In this document: piece after piece, positions 17,583-25,480 of the stretch
How positions within the stretch are numbered: the first letter of the stretch is position 1
How the letters are laid out: every line of letters starts with the position of its first letter
Source: Martinezella lusitana
GTDB lineage: Bacteria > Pseudomonadota > Alphaproteobacteria > Rhizobiales > Rhizobiaceae
DNA length: 40,949 nucleotides
Assembly (NCBI RefSeq): GCF_016901135.1
Contig: NZ_JAFEVL010000013.1
Location: 1 to 40,949, forward strand
Direction: 5' to 3'
Notes under the pieces: model-generated
What the model was told of the DNA's origin: nothing
Databases searched by the model: none
What the model saw: only the letters and a program-made list of their open reading frames with translations
Position numbers and translations under genes: made by a program

Positions 17583-18280
17583 GCCCAATCTCCTTCGAGA
17601 AACGCCCGGGTTTCCTTGACGGCGACGTCCCAGAGTGCGCGCATGTCCTCATCCGGCCGTTCGTAGTAGCCACCAAAATTGCCGTCACCGAGATAGGATT
17701 TGACAGCGGCAGGCGACATGACGCGCATGCGGGCTAGATCGATCATCGGCTTCTGCTGCGCCGGCTGCACGACGCCTTCAAGCCGCGTCCAGGGGAAATT
17801 CTCCATCCAGGAGGCGTGCGAGGCAACGCTGTCGATCTCCTGAACCTTGGCAAAGGTCTTGGGCGCGTTCCACCAGTTGTGGAACTTCACCGCAGTATCC
17901 GGATTATCCGCCATCCATTCGATAGCAAGGCTGCCTGCCGGCTGATTGCCACCATGGCCGTTGACGATGAGGATGCGGCGGAAGCCTTGGAGTCGCAAGC
18001 CATCAAGGATATCGCGAACGAGACGTATATAGGTTTCCTGCCGCAGGCTGATGGTGCCCGGATAGGCAAGAAAATAAGGAGTTATGCCATAAGCTACGAC
18101 GGGAAAGACCGGAATGCCGAGCGGTTCTGCCGCGTCCGCCGCAACCCGTTCCGACAGGATGGAATCGACCGATAGAGAAAGTCCAGCATGCTGTTCTGTA
18201 CTGCCGAGCGGCAGAATGGCGCGGTCGTCGGTCTTGAGGTAGGCCTCGATCTGATGCCAGTTGGATTCCGAAACTCTCAT
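17579..18280 (-). CDS. Creatininase-family amidohydrolase
   Basis: A 233-residue metal-dependent hydrolase. Likely metal ligands are Glu29 and His31 in LPLGSTEQHAG, Asp39 in LSVDSIL and His109 in IVNGHGGNQ; the arrangement fits the creatininase/MftE/formamide-hydrolase superfamily. Members open cyclic amides or hydrolyse small amides. First enzyme gene after the GntR regulator (13 bases away), and coupled to the next gene by a four-base overlap. Whether it truly acts on creatinine is doubtful since no creatinase or sarcosine genes are nearby. Confidence 0.86.
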   Translation of the reverse strand: MRVSESNWHQIEAYLKTDDRAILPLGSTEQHAGLSLSVDSILSERVAADAAEPLGIPVFPVVAYGITPYFLAYPGTISLRQETYIRLVRDILDGLRLQGFRRILIVNGHGGNQPAGSLAIEWMADNPDTAVKFHNWWNAPKTFAKVQEIDSVASHASWMENFPWTRLEGVVQPAQQKPMIDLARMRVMSPAAVKSYLGDGNFGGYYERPDEDMRALWDVAVKETRAFLEGDWA

Positions 18281-18293
18281 GTCTCTGCCTTTC

Positions 18294-19304
18294 CTATCCC
18301 TGCCCTTCGGAGGCGGTTCGTTTGAAATTCTCTGTTGACGGTAGCTGGATGCCCGCAGCGCGGAGGATCGGCACGATCACCCGCTCGATGTCTGCGGTAT
18401 CCGGTGCGTGGCGATATTCGATCGCCTGCATGCCCGCCGGAATGCGGTTCACGATGCTTTCGGTGCCGGAGGCGTAGATCACAACCGTCGCATGAGCGAG
18501 CATTGCATCCAGGCCCGGCGTCTCCAGCGTGGCGGCAGCGACTTCCCTCACATGCGGCGCAAAACGCTGAACGCCGCTCTTCATGATCGGAAGGAAGTCC
18601 GGAATGCGGGAGACGACAGCAATCGAGGCAAGTGAATCAAGTGACGCCAGCGCCATGCGCGTCTCTTCGGAAGGCGTGAAGCTGATCGCAACAACTTTGG
18701 TGTTCGGCACGAGAACCGAAACTTCCCGAAGGCGGTTGGTGAAGGTTATGGCAAGGTCTGCCGAATTTACGCGCGCCTTGGCGTCCACCTCACGCTCTAT
18801 CGCTGAAACGGTCAGCGGCTCCACCGTAACACCCGTGCCAAGTCGGCCGGCAATGAAGCGAGCATAACTTGCCGTCGCCTCTGGAAAGATCCCGATCATG
18901 ACAATGCGCATTCGCGGGCCGATGCTGTCGCGATAAAAAATCCGGGCGCTGATCAGGGAAACGAGTTCCGCTGGGCGAATGCCGAGCTCGCGGCTTTCGT
19001 CGATGAGCTTATCTATATACCGGTGCAGGCCGCTGGCATCCGCTCTGCCCGCAAGGCGCGCCTGGTAGCTGTCGCCGACGAACGTGCCCGAACCGGGACG
19101 CGTGTCGATAAGGCCGGCGGACTTGAGATCGGCATAGACCTGGCTGACGGTCATCGGAGCGACGCCGACCTTTTCGGCAAGCTCACGCACCGACGGAAGT
19201 GTCTCCCCCGGCGCCAGCTCACCGCAGGCGATACCATACTCTATGAGTCCTTGAAGCTGCGTGCGCAGAGGCACTGGCAGCTCACGGTCGACGAAGAATT
19301 CCAT
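18294..19304 (-). CDS. GntR-family regulator with receptor-like C-terminal domain
   Basis: A 336-residue repressor/activator. The N-terminal winged helix (about 1-75) shows the GntR pattern ELAPGETLPSVRELAEKVGVAPMTVSQVYADL and GSGTFVG. The long C-terminal part (MRIVMIGIFPEATASYARFIA, GVTVEPLTVS, VVAISFTPSEETRMAL, ATVVIYASGTES) resembles an alpha/beta two-lobed receptor fold, not the usual FCD or UTRA domain, and it lacks the aminotransferase domain of MocR. It heads the creatininase-PanE-SDR-M20 unit and faces the second peptide operon. A palindrome at 19326-19343 overlaps its own candidate -10 box (TATAAT on the minus strand, 19336-19341), suggesting autoregulation. Confidence 0.87.
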   Translation of the reverse strand: MEFFVDRELPVPLRTQLQGLIEYGIACGELAPGETLPSVRELAEKVGVAPMTVSQVYADLKSAGLIDTRPGSGTFVGDSYQARLAGRADASGLHRYIDKLIDESRELGIRPAELVSLISARIFYRDSIGPRMRIVMIGIFPEATASYARFIAGRLGTGVTVEPLTVSAIEREVDAKARVNSADLAITFTNRLREVSVLVPNTKVVAISFTPSEETRMALASLDSLASIAVVSRIPDFLPIMKSGVQRFAPHVREVAAATLETPGLDAMLAHATVVIYASGTESIVNRIPAGMQAIEYRHAPDTADIERVIVPILRAAGIQLPSTENFKRTASEGQG

Positions 19305-19325
19305 GAAAGCCGTTCAGTTTCATCT

Positions 19326-19343
19326 GTTATAGTGTATTATAAC
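19326..19343. promoter_or_regulatory. Candidate GntR operator 1
   Basis: GTTATAGTGTATTATAAC is a perfect 6-bp inverted repeat with a six-base centre, 21 bases upstream of the GntR start. It contains the TATAAT candidate -10 of that gene, as expected for an autoregulatory site. A close copy lies at 19958-19975. Confidence 0.72.
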
Positions 19344-19427
19344 GATTACCCTGCCGCGTCGACTTCGACAAGTCAAGGGGTCGTTTGCGGGAGGGGACGG
19401 AATCCGACGCTAAGGCATTGGCCAGGT

Positions 19428-19913
19428 GTTGGTGCATGGATCGTTCAGCTGTCTGAGTTAGGCAAGCGGCATTCCGTAATAGCCGTTGTAGTCCAGGCCA
19501 TGCCTTTCAAACACAATACCAGCCGCCGCAATCATATTGAGACGATGAAGTTCAGGGTTTCGAACTGGCGGGAGTATGAGGCTGGACTTCGTCGGCGCGG
19601 CAGTTTGACCTTGTGGCTGACACTGGAAGCCCTGTCCAAGTGGCAGGCACCTAGACGCAAGACCCGCGGCGGCCAGCACCGTTATTCCGATCTGGCAATC
19701 GAGACCGCCATAGGGCGATACTAGTCCATCATCGGGCCGCGTCTGCGAGCCCGGTTGCTTCCTGCTCAGCAAACAGAAGCCGCCATCGGCTGCGCCGCCC
19801 TCAACCGAATGCTTGCCTGCGCACGCCCGAAATCCGTCCGCCGGAAAGAAGCTACGGCATAGTATGCCCCTTCAAAGATCGGCTGCCGCTCAATTCCGGA
19901 TCCATGCACCAAC
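19428..19913. mobile_element. Internally deleted IS5-family mini-element
   Basis: Bounded by a perfect 15-bp inverted repeat: GTTGGTGCATGGATC at 19428-19442 and its complement at 19899-19913. Inside are the N-terminal and C-terminal ends of one transposase with the catalytic middle removed, leaving 486 bp. I found no obvious target-site duplication. It splits the intergenic region between the two GntR-type palindromes and lengthens it. Confidence 0.72.
19500..19853 (+). pseudogene. Transposase remnant, N- and C-terminal ends only
   Basis: From ATG 19500 the start reads MPFKHNTSRRNHIETMKFRV, then WREYEAGLRRRGSLTLWL and TRGGQHRYSDLAIETA. This is the N-terminus of a DDE transposase of the IS5 group, and it stops at 19724. 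The C-terminal end (QTEAAIGCAALNRMLACARP, KSVRRKEATA) appears shortly after and stops at about 19853. The catalytic core is deleted. Confidence 0.75.
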
Positions 19914-19957
19914 GCTCATGAGAAAAGCAGTTGACAGTCGATCCAGTGCGTGAAATC

Positions 19958-19975
19958 GTTATAGTCAATAATAAC
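19958..19975. promoter_or_regulatory. Candidate GntR operator 2
   Basis: GTTATAGTCAATAATAAC shares 15 of 18 positions with the palindrome in front of the GntR gene and lies 30 bases upstream of the binding-protein ATG (20006). A TTGACA hexamer at 19931-19936 is a possible -35, though no good -10 at 17-base spacing is visible. Likely the site by which the GntR regulator controls the second peptide operon. Confidence 0.68.
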
Positions 19976-20005
19976 AGTTTTACCTAAAACTAACAGGGGA
20001 ATGCG

Positions 20006-21583
20006 ATGAAGACGTTCGTGAGAGCGGCCATGACCGCTGCGCTTTTATTGGGTACCAGCATGTCTGCATTCGCTGTGGAACGCGGCGGTACGCTCGTCTA
20101 CGGCCGATATGCCGACAGCCTCTTGCTTGAGCCTGTGCTTAACGACGGCAACGTCGATATCTGGATCCTGTCCAACCTTTACGACACGCTACTTCTGCCG
20201 ACCGACGATGGCAAGGACGTTCAGGCCGGTCTCGCCACCGAATGGAAAGTCGCCGATGACGGTCTCAGCGTTACGCTGACTCTCCGCGACGGCATCAAGT
20301 TCTCGGATGGCTCTCCGATCACGCCTGCAGACGTGGCATGGTCTCTGAAGCGCGCGTCGCGGAAGGACAACGGAATCTGGAACTTCATGGTCGCCTCGAT
20401 CGACGACGTGGTTCCCGAAGGAGATAAGACGGTCGTCGTCAAGCTGAAGCATATCGATCCGGCAATCCTCGCAGCTCTCACCGTTTTCAACACAGGCATC
20501 ATGCCTCAAAAGGCGTTTGAGGCCACTCCTGGCGCAACCGAGGAAGAGAAGGCCAAGGCTTTTGCTGAGCACCCGATCGGCTCTGGACCCTTCGTGTTGA
20601 AGTCCTGGGAACGTGGCACGAGCATGAAACTCGTCCGCAACGAATATTACTGGGGTAAGGGCGAGGATGGCAAGCCGCTCCCCTATCTCGACGGCCTCGA
20701 CTTCGAGACCATTCCGGATGATGCGACACGAATCCTGAAGCTAAATTCGGGCGAAATCGATGGTGCTGAATTCATTCCCTATGCGCGCGTCAACGAGCTG
20801 AAATCGGCAGGCGTCGTGAATATGGAGCTCTTTCCATCGACCCGTATACAATATGTGACGATGAACGTTCGGCCGCAGATCAAGGGCCAGGATAATCCGC
20901 TGTCGAATCCCAAGGTTCGGCAGGCTATGAACTATGCTATCAACAAGGACGCGATCATCCAGATCGTAACCCATGGCGTCGGCACGCCGATGACGTCCTT
21001 CATGTCGACCGCAACGCCGCTTCATGCTGGTGACAAGCCGCTCTATCCTTACGATCTTGAAAAGGCGAAGAGCCTGATGAAGGAAGCTGGCTTCCAGAAT
21101 GGCTTTTCGACCAGCATTCTCGTCGTTGCCGGCAATCAGGACCAGATCGGCATTTCGACGGCCCTGCAGCAGATGTGGTCACAGATCGGCATCAAGCTGG
21201 ACCTCCAGCAGGTCGATAATCCCAGCCTCACCCAGCAGTACCGCGACGGTGTGTTCCAGATGCGGAATGCCGCCTGGACGGACGATATCGCCGATCCGAG
21301 CGAAATTACGTCCTACTTCTCATATTCGCCGACGATCGATGCGCTTCACACCGGCTGGAAAAATGCCGATGTCGACAAGCTCTTCGAGGACTCCCAAAAG
21401 GAAGCCGACAAGACCAAGCGCGCCGGGCAATATGCCAAGATCCAGGAAATCTACAACGCCGACGGACCGATCGTACCGCTCTACGAGACGCCTTATCCCG
21501 TAGCGCTCAGCAAGAAGGTTCACGGTTTCGTACAAATCCCTCTCGGCAACAACATCTTCGTCAAAGCCTGGAAGGACAAGTAA
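20006..21583 (+). CDS. Peptide-binding periplasmic protein (SBP_bac_5), second system
   Basis: A 525-residue family-5 binding protein. Signal peptide MKTFVRAAMTAALLLGTSMS with probable cleavage after AFA (about residue 24). Core motifs: LSNLYDTLLLPTDDG, LATEWKVADDGLSVTL, KFSDGSPITPADVAW and RNEYYWGKGEDGKPLPYLDG. AGGGGA precedes ATG 20006. It is the first gene of its operon, unlike the first transporter where it is last, and has a GntR-type palindrome in its leader. The amino-acid sequence differs widely from the first system's protein, so a different peptide range is likely. Confidence 0.92.
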   Translation: MKTFVRAAMTAALLLGTSMSAFAVERGGTLVYGRYADSLLLEPVLNDGNVDIWILSNLYDTLLLPTDDGKDVQAGLATEWKVADDGLSVTLTLRDGIKFSDGSPITPADVAWSLKRASRKDNGIWNFMVASIDDVVPEGDKTVVVKLKHIDPAILAALTVFNTGIMPQKAFEATPGATEEEKAKAFAEHPIGSGPFVLKSWERGTSMKLVRNEYYWGKGEDGKPLPYLDGLDFETIPDDATRILKLNSGEIDGAEFIPYARVNELKSAGVVNMELFPSTRIQYVTMNVRPQIKGQDNPLSNPKVRQAMNYAINKDAIIQIVTHGVGTPMTSFMSTATPLHAGDKPLYPYDLEKAKSLMKEAGFQNGFSTSILVVAGNQDQIGISTALQQMWSQIGIKLDLQQVDNPSLTQQYRDGVFQMRNAAWTDDIADPSEITSYFSYSPTIDALHTGWKNADVDKLFEDSQKEADKTKRAGQYAKIQEIYNADGPIVPLYETPYPVALSKKVHGFVQIPLGNNIFVKAWKDK

Positions 21584-21599
21584 GTCCCAGGATCGCAGG

Positions 21600-21626
21600 T
21601 GCGCGGGCTGCCGAACGGTCCGCGCA
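21600..21626 (+). promoter_or_regulatory. Intercistronic hairpin after the binding-protein gene
   Basis: TGCGCGG (21600-21606) pairs with CCGCGCA (21620-21626), with an inner CCG/CGG pair around AA. No T-tract follows. Such hairpins behind a binding-protein gene commonly protect its mRNA 3' end and raise its level over the permeases; here that role is inferred. Confidence 0.5.
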
Positions 21627-21656
21627 TCCCCTTGGTCAGGAATCCGGGAGCGGCTT

Positions 21657-22595
21657 TTGCCACTTTTCAGTTTCGTTATCCGCCGCGTACTCCAGATGAT
21701 ACCGACGGCGATTTTCATTCTGGTCGTTACTTTTGTGCTGGTCCGTCTGCTTCCCGGCGACCCGGCAAGCGCAATGATTGGAGACCGGGCGCTGGACGCC
21801 GACGTCGCTCGCATCAATCGTCAGCTGGGTCTCGATCAACCTGTTCCGGTTCAGTTTCTTTATTATGTTGAGCGTATTCTCGCCGGCGATCTCGGCAATT
21901 CCATCAGCCTCAAGGTTTCGGTGATATCGCTGATCCTGCAGCGGCTGCCGGTAACGCTGATGCTCACGGTGATGGCCGCATTGATCGCGCTTGTTCTTGC
22001 CGTTCCGCTTGCCTTCATCGCCGCGTTGAAGCGCGAGCGTGCGCCGGATGCCATCATCAGGGGTGCCTTTCAAGTCGGGCTTTCGATGCCGGTCTTCTAT
22101 ATCGGCATCGTTCTTTTGACCGTGTTCGCAGCGCAGATGAGATTGTTTCCCGTCGGCGGATACGGGGAGACGTTCGGCGACAGGCTTTATCATCTCTTCC
22201 TTCCGGCGCTTACGCTGGCCTTGAGCTTTGCGGCCGTACTGATGCGCAATCTGCGTGCCTCGATCATTGGCGTAATGAATGCCGAATATGTCGACTTCGC
22301 CAGGGCCAAGGGCCTGCGCTCGCGTGTGATCCTCTTTCGCCATATCCTGCGCAACGCGCTGATTTCGACGGTCACGCTTTTCGGCCTGCAGATCGGATCG
22401 CTGCTCGGCGGTGCGGTTATCACGGAGACCGTTTTTGCGGTGCCCGGCGCAGGACGACTTCTGATCGACAGCATCTATGGGCGCGACTATCCCGTTTTGC
22501 AGGGGCTGACGATCGCGCTCGCCATCCTCGTTTCGCTGACGTTCCTGATCACTGATATCGTTCAGGCTTGGCTCGACCCGAGGATCGCGCGATGA
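21657..22595 (+). CDS. Peptide ABC transporter permease, DppB type (second system)
   Basis: 312 residues. It has the first span ending FVLVRLLPGDPASAMIG, the EAA loop region (MNAEYVDFARAKGLRSRVIL, HILRNALISTVTLFG) and the C-terminal GGAVITETVFAVPGAGRLL. It begins with TTG 21657, supported by GGGAG about seven bases upstream, and there is no better ATG. The stop overlaps the next ATG (ATGA, 22592-22595). Complete, with normal family length. Confidence 0.92.
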   Translation: MPLFSFVIRRVLQMIPTAIFILVVTFVLVRLLPGDPASAMIGDRALDADVARINRQLGLDQPVPVQFLYYVERILAGDLGNSISLKVSVISLILQRLPVTLMLTVMAALIALVLAVPLAFIAALKRERAPDAIIRGAFQVGLSMPVFYIGIVLLTVFAAQMRLFPVGGYGETFGDRLYHLFLPALTLALSFAAVLMRNLRASIIGVMNAEYVDFARAKGLRSRVILFRHILRNALISTVTLFGLQIGSLLGGAVITETVFAVPGAGRLLIDSIYGRDYPVLQGLTIALAILVSLTFLITDIVQAWLDPRIAR

Positions 22596-23443
22596 GTGAT
22601 GCTGTCAGAGAGGCTAAAAGCTCGACGCGTCTCCGCCTGCCGGCACTGCCGCGCAGTCTGATTTCTGGCGGTATCATGCTTGGGCTCAGCCTCATTGTTG
22701 CTTTCTGGCCATCGCTGTTTGCCCCGTATGACCCCACGGCCTTCGATTATAACGCCTTGCTGCAGGCGCCGAGCTGGGCGCATCCCTTCGGCACCGACAG
22801 CTTCGGACGCGATGTTCTGTCCCGCGTTATCCATGCCTACACCATCGACATGCAGATCGCCTTCTTCGCCACCACCGGCCCCTTTGTTGCGGGCACCATC
22901 ATCGGTGCCTTCGTCGGTTATGCCGGCGGCATAACCGAAGCGATCTTCGGCCGTATCGTCGATGCCGTTGTCACCTTTCCCTTCCTGGTGCTTGTCATCG
23001 CCGTTGTTTCGGTCCTCGGACCAGGTCTTGGAAACATGTACATCGCGATCGGCGTTGTCGGCTGGGTCTTTTATGCCCGTCTTGTCGCGTCTGAAATCAA
23101 GGTGCAGAAGCGTCTCGACTATGCCGATGCCGGACGTGTCATGGGCTATACGCCCTTGCGCATTATTTTCCGGCATCTCCTGCCGAATGCGATCACACCC
23201 GCTATCGTCTATTGGATGACCGATATGGCGCTCGCGATCCTGCTCGGCTCGAGCCTCGGCTATCTCGGTCTCGGCGCCCAGCCGCCCGTGGCCGAATGGG
23301 GCGTCCAGATCGCCGACGGCAAGAATTTCATGAATACGGCCTGGTGGATCTCCGTGTTTCCCGGCGTGGCGATCGTCCTGACCGGCCTCGGTTTCAGCCT
23401 GGCCGGCGATGGCATAGCGGAATTGTTGAGGGTGCGGCGATGA
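22592..23443 (+). CDS. Peptide ABC transporter permease, DppC type (second system)
   Basis: 283 residues. It shows FAPYDPTAFDYNALLQAPSW, HPFGTDSFGRDVLSRVI, the EAA loop (YADAGRVMGYTPLRIIFRHL) and SLGYLGLGAQPPVAEWGV. The polar N-terminus (MSDAVREAKSSTRLRLPA) is cytoplasmic. ATGA overlaps at both ends couple it to the permease and ATPase genes. Confidence 0.92.
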   Translation: MSDAVREAKSSTRLRLPALPRSLISGGIMLGLSLIVAFWPSLFAPYDPTAFDYNALLQAPSWAHPFGTDSFGRDVLSRVIHAYTIDMQIAFFATTGPFVAGTIIGAFVGYAGGITEAIFGRIVDAVVTFPFLVLVIAVVSVLGPGLGNMYIAIGVVGWVFYARLVASEIKVQKRLDYADAGRVMGYTPLRIIFRHLLPNAITPAIVYWMTDMALAILLGSSLGYLGLGAQPPVAEWGVQIADGKNFMNTAWWISVFPGVAIVLTGLGFSLAGDGIAELLRVRR

Positions 23444-24447
23444 CGACGGGTGCTGCAGAAAATGCCGGACTTGTGGTCCGTGGCCTGACGACGACCTTTG
23501 ATACGGTTCGCGGTACGGCGATCGCTGCGGCTGACGTCGATTTCGACGTGGCGCCCGGCGAGGTTGTTGGCCTTGTCGGCGAGTCCGGTTCGGGCAAGAG
23601 CGTGACGCTTAGATCCATCATGAGGTTGATCCGTGAACCGGGACACGTGAGCGGCCGTGTCGAATGGCGCGGCCGCGATCTCGTTTCGATGTCCGCGGAA
23701 GAACTCCGGCGGATTCGCGGTAGCGAGATCGCGATGATTTTCCAGGAACCCATGACGGCGCTCAATCCGGTGCTACCGATCGGCATGCAGATCGAAGAGA
23801 ACCTGCTGGCACACATGACGCTGGATGCACGCGCGCGCCGCGCAAGAGCGCTGGAATTGATGAACATCGTCGGCATTCCGGCAGCCGAACGCCGGCTTCA
23901 CGAATATCCGCACCAGTTTTCCGGCGGCATGCGGCAGCGCGCTATGATCGCGATTGCATTGGCCTGTTCGCCGAAATTGCTCTTGGCTGACGAGCCGACC
24001 ACCGCGCTCGATGTCACGATTCAAGACCAGATTCTGAAGCTGCTGCTGGAGCTTCGCGATCGCCTGTCGATGAGCGTCGTGCTCGTCACGCACGACCTCG
24101 GGGTCGTTGCGGCAACCTGCGACAGGATGGCGGTGATGTATGCCGGACGCATCGTCGAAACCGGCACGGTTGCCGAAGTATTTGCTCGACCGCACCACCC
24201 CTATACACGCGGCCTCCTGGGTTCCGTACCGCGCTCCGGCACATCCCGCACCATGCTGCAATCGATCGAAGGTACGCCGCCCAGCCTGACGAACCTGCCT
24301 GCCGGCTGCTCGTTCCACCCTCGCTGCAGCTTCGCGACCGACATCTGTCTCAGGGAGCGCCCGCCCTTGGAACCGATTACCTCCGAAGCGCGCAGGGCCG
24401 CGTGCTTTCATCATGAACTCGTCGCAAAGGCGGAGACGATCATTTGA
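23440..24447 (+). CDS. Peptide ABC transporter ATPase, DppD type
   Basis: 335 residues. Walker A GESGSGKS is followed by the Q-loop [12 protein letters not shown], signature FSGGMRQRA, Walker [13 protein letters not shown] and switch His (LVTHDLG). The C-terminal oligopeptide/dipeptide extension has the Cys pattern [14 protein letters not shown] and RERPPLE. ATG 23440 overlaps the permease stop; the same frame is open further upstream, but that is inside the permease gene. It forms a heterodimer with the next gene product to drive import. Confidence 0.93.
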   Translation: MTTGAAENAGLVVRGLTTTFDTVRGTAIAAADVDFDVAPGEVVGLVGESGSGKSVTLRSIMRLIREPGHVSGRVEWRGRDLVSMSAEELRRIRGSEIAMIFQEPMTALNPVLPIGMQIEENLLAHMTLDARARRARALELMNIVGIPAAERRLHEYPHQFSGGMRQRAMIAIALACSPKLLLADEPTTALDVTIQDQILKLLLELRDRLSMSVVLVTHDLGVVAATCDRMAVMYAGRIVETGTVAEVFARPHHPYTRGLLGSVPRSGTSRTMLQSIEGTPPSLTNLPAGCSFHPRCSFATDICLRERPPLEPITSEARRAACFHHELVAKAETII

Positions 24448-25466
24448 GCGCGAACCTGCCGATCATTTCCGTCGATGGCGTCTCCAAACGTTTTAGCGGC
24501 CCCTACTCTCTTTTGGGCCGACTGAGGGGAAAGCCGCCCATTGCGGTCCATGCGCTGAACGAGGTCTCACTGGAGGTATATCGCGGCGAAACGCTTGGTA
24601 TCGTCGGGGAATCCGGCTGCGGCAAATCCACACTCGCGCGCTGTCTTGTCCGGCTGCAGGAGCCGGATGCAGGCGCCATACGCTTCGAAGGTAAGGATAT
24701 CGGCATGCTGCGGGCGGCGGAGCGCCGCGCCTTCAACAGACGCGTACAGATGATTTTCCAGGACCCTTACGGCTCGCTTAATCCCCGTATGACTGTGAGG
24801 CAGATTCTGGGCGAGGCGCTCAGCGTGCACCGCATGCGCCCGAAGGCACAGATACCGGATCGCATCGCCGAATTGCTGGAACTGGTTCGCCTGCCGCAGG
24901 ATGCCGCCGGGCGTTATCCGCACGAATTTTCCGGCGGCCAGCGCCAGCGCATCGGCATTGCACGTGCCCTTGCCGTCGAGCCGGATGTGATCGTTGCCGA
25001 CGAACTTGTTTCGGCACTCGACGTCTCGGTGCAGGCGCAGGTCGTGAACCTACTGCTGCAGCTTCAGGAGCAGCTTCACCTGACAGTCATCTTCGTTGCA
25101 CATGATCTGCGGCTTGTCCGCCATATCTCGCATCGTGTCGCGGTCATGTATCTTGGTCAGGTCATGGAGATTAGCCCCGCAAACGCGCTCTTCACGGCGC
25201 CGCGTCATCCTTATTCGAAGGCATTGCTCGATGCGGCGCCTGAACTCGATCCGACCCGGCGTAACAGAACGGTGGCCGCCCGCGGCGAATTGCCGAGCCC
25301 GCTCAATCTGCCGCCCGGCTGTCCCTTTGCAAGTCGCTGCCCGCATGTTTTCGATCGCTGCCGCGTCGAGAGGCCAATCCTTACGCCACGCGGCAAAGGC
25401 CAACGCGCCGCCTGCCATTTAACCGATTTCGGCGCAGCCCAAGCCGAAGAAAAACAGATTTCCTAA
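24444..25466 (+). CDS. Peptide ABC transporter ATPase, DppF type
   Basis: 340 residues starting at TTG 24444, overlapping the previous TGA by four bases (TTGA). Walker A GESGCGKST, Q-loop IFQDPYGSLNPRMT, signature FSGGQRQRIG, Walker B VIVADELVSALD (Leu in place of the usual Pro), and C-terminal CPFASRCPHVFDRCRVERP. Partner of the DppD-type ATPase. Fourteen bases after its stop begins the carboxypeptidase gene, so that peptidase belongs to the same transcript. Confidence 0.92.
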   Translation: MSANLPIISVDGVSKRFSGPYSLLGRLRGKPPIAVHALNEVSLEVYRGETLGIVGESGCGKSTLARCLVRLQEPDAGAIRFEGKDIGMLRAAERRAFNRRVQMIFQDPYGSLNPRMTVRQILGEALSVHRMRPKAQIPDRIAELLELVRLPQDAAGRYPHEFSGGQRQRIGIARALAVEPDVIVADELVSALDVSVQAQVVNLLLQLQEQLHLTVIFVAHDLRLVRHISHRVAVMYLGQVMEISPANALFTAPRHPYSKALLDAAPELDPTRRNRTVAARGELPSPLNLPPGCPFASRCPHVFDRCRVERPILTPRGKGQRAACHLTDFGAAQAEEKQIS

Positions 25467-25480
25467 TAAGGAACTTCGAT

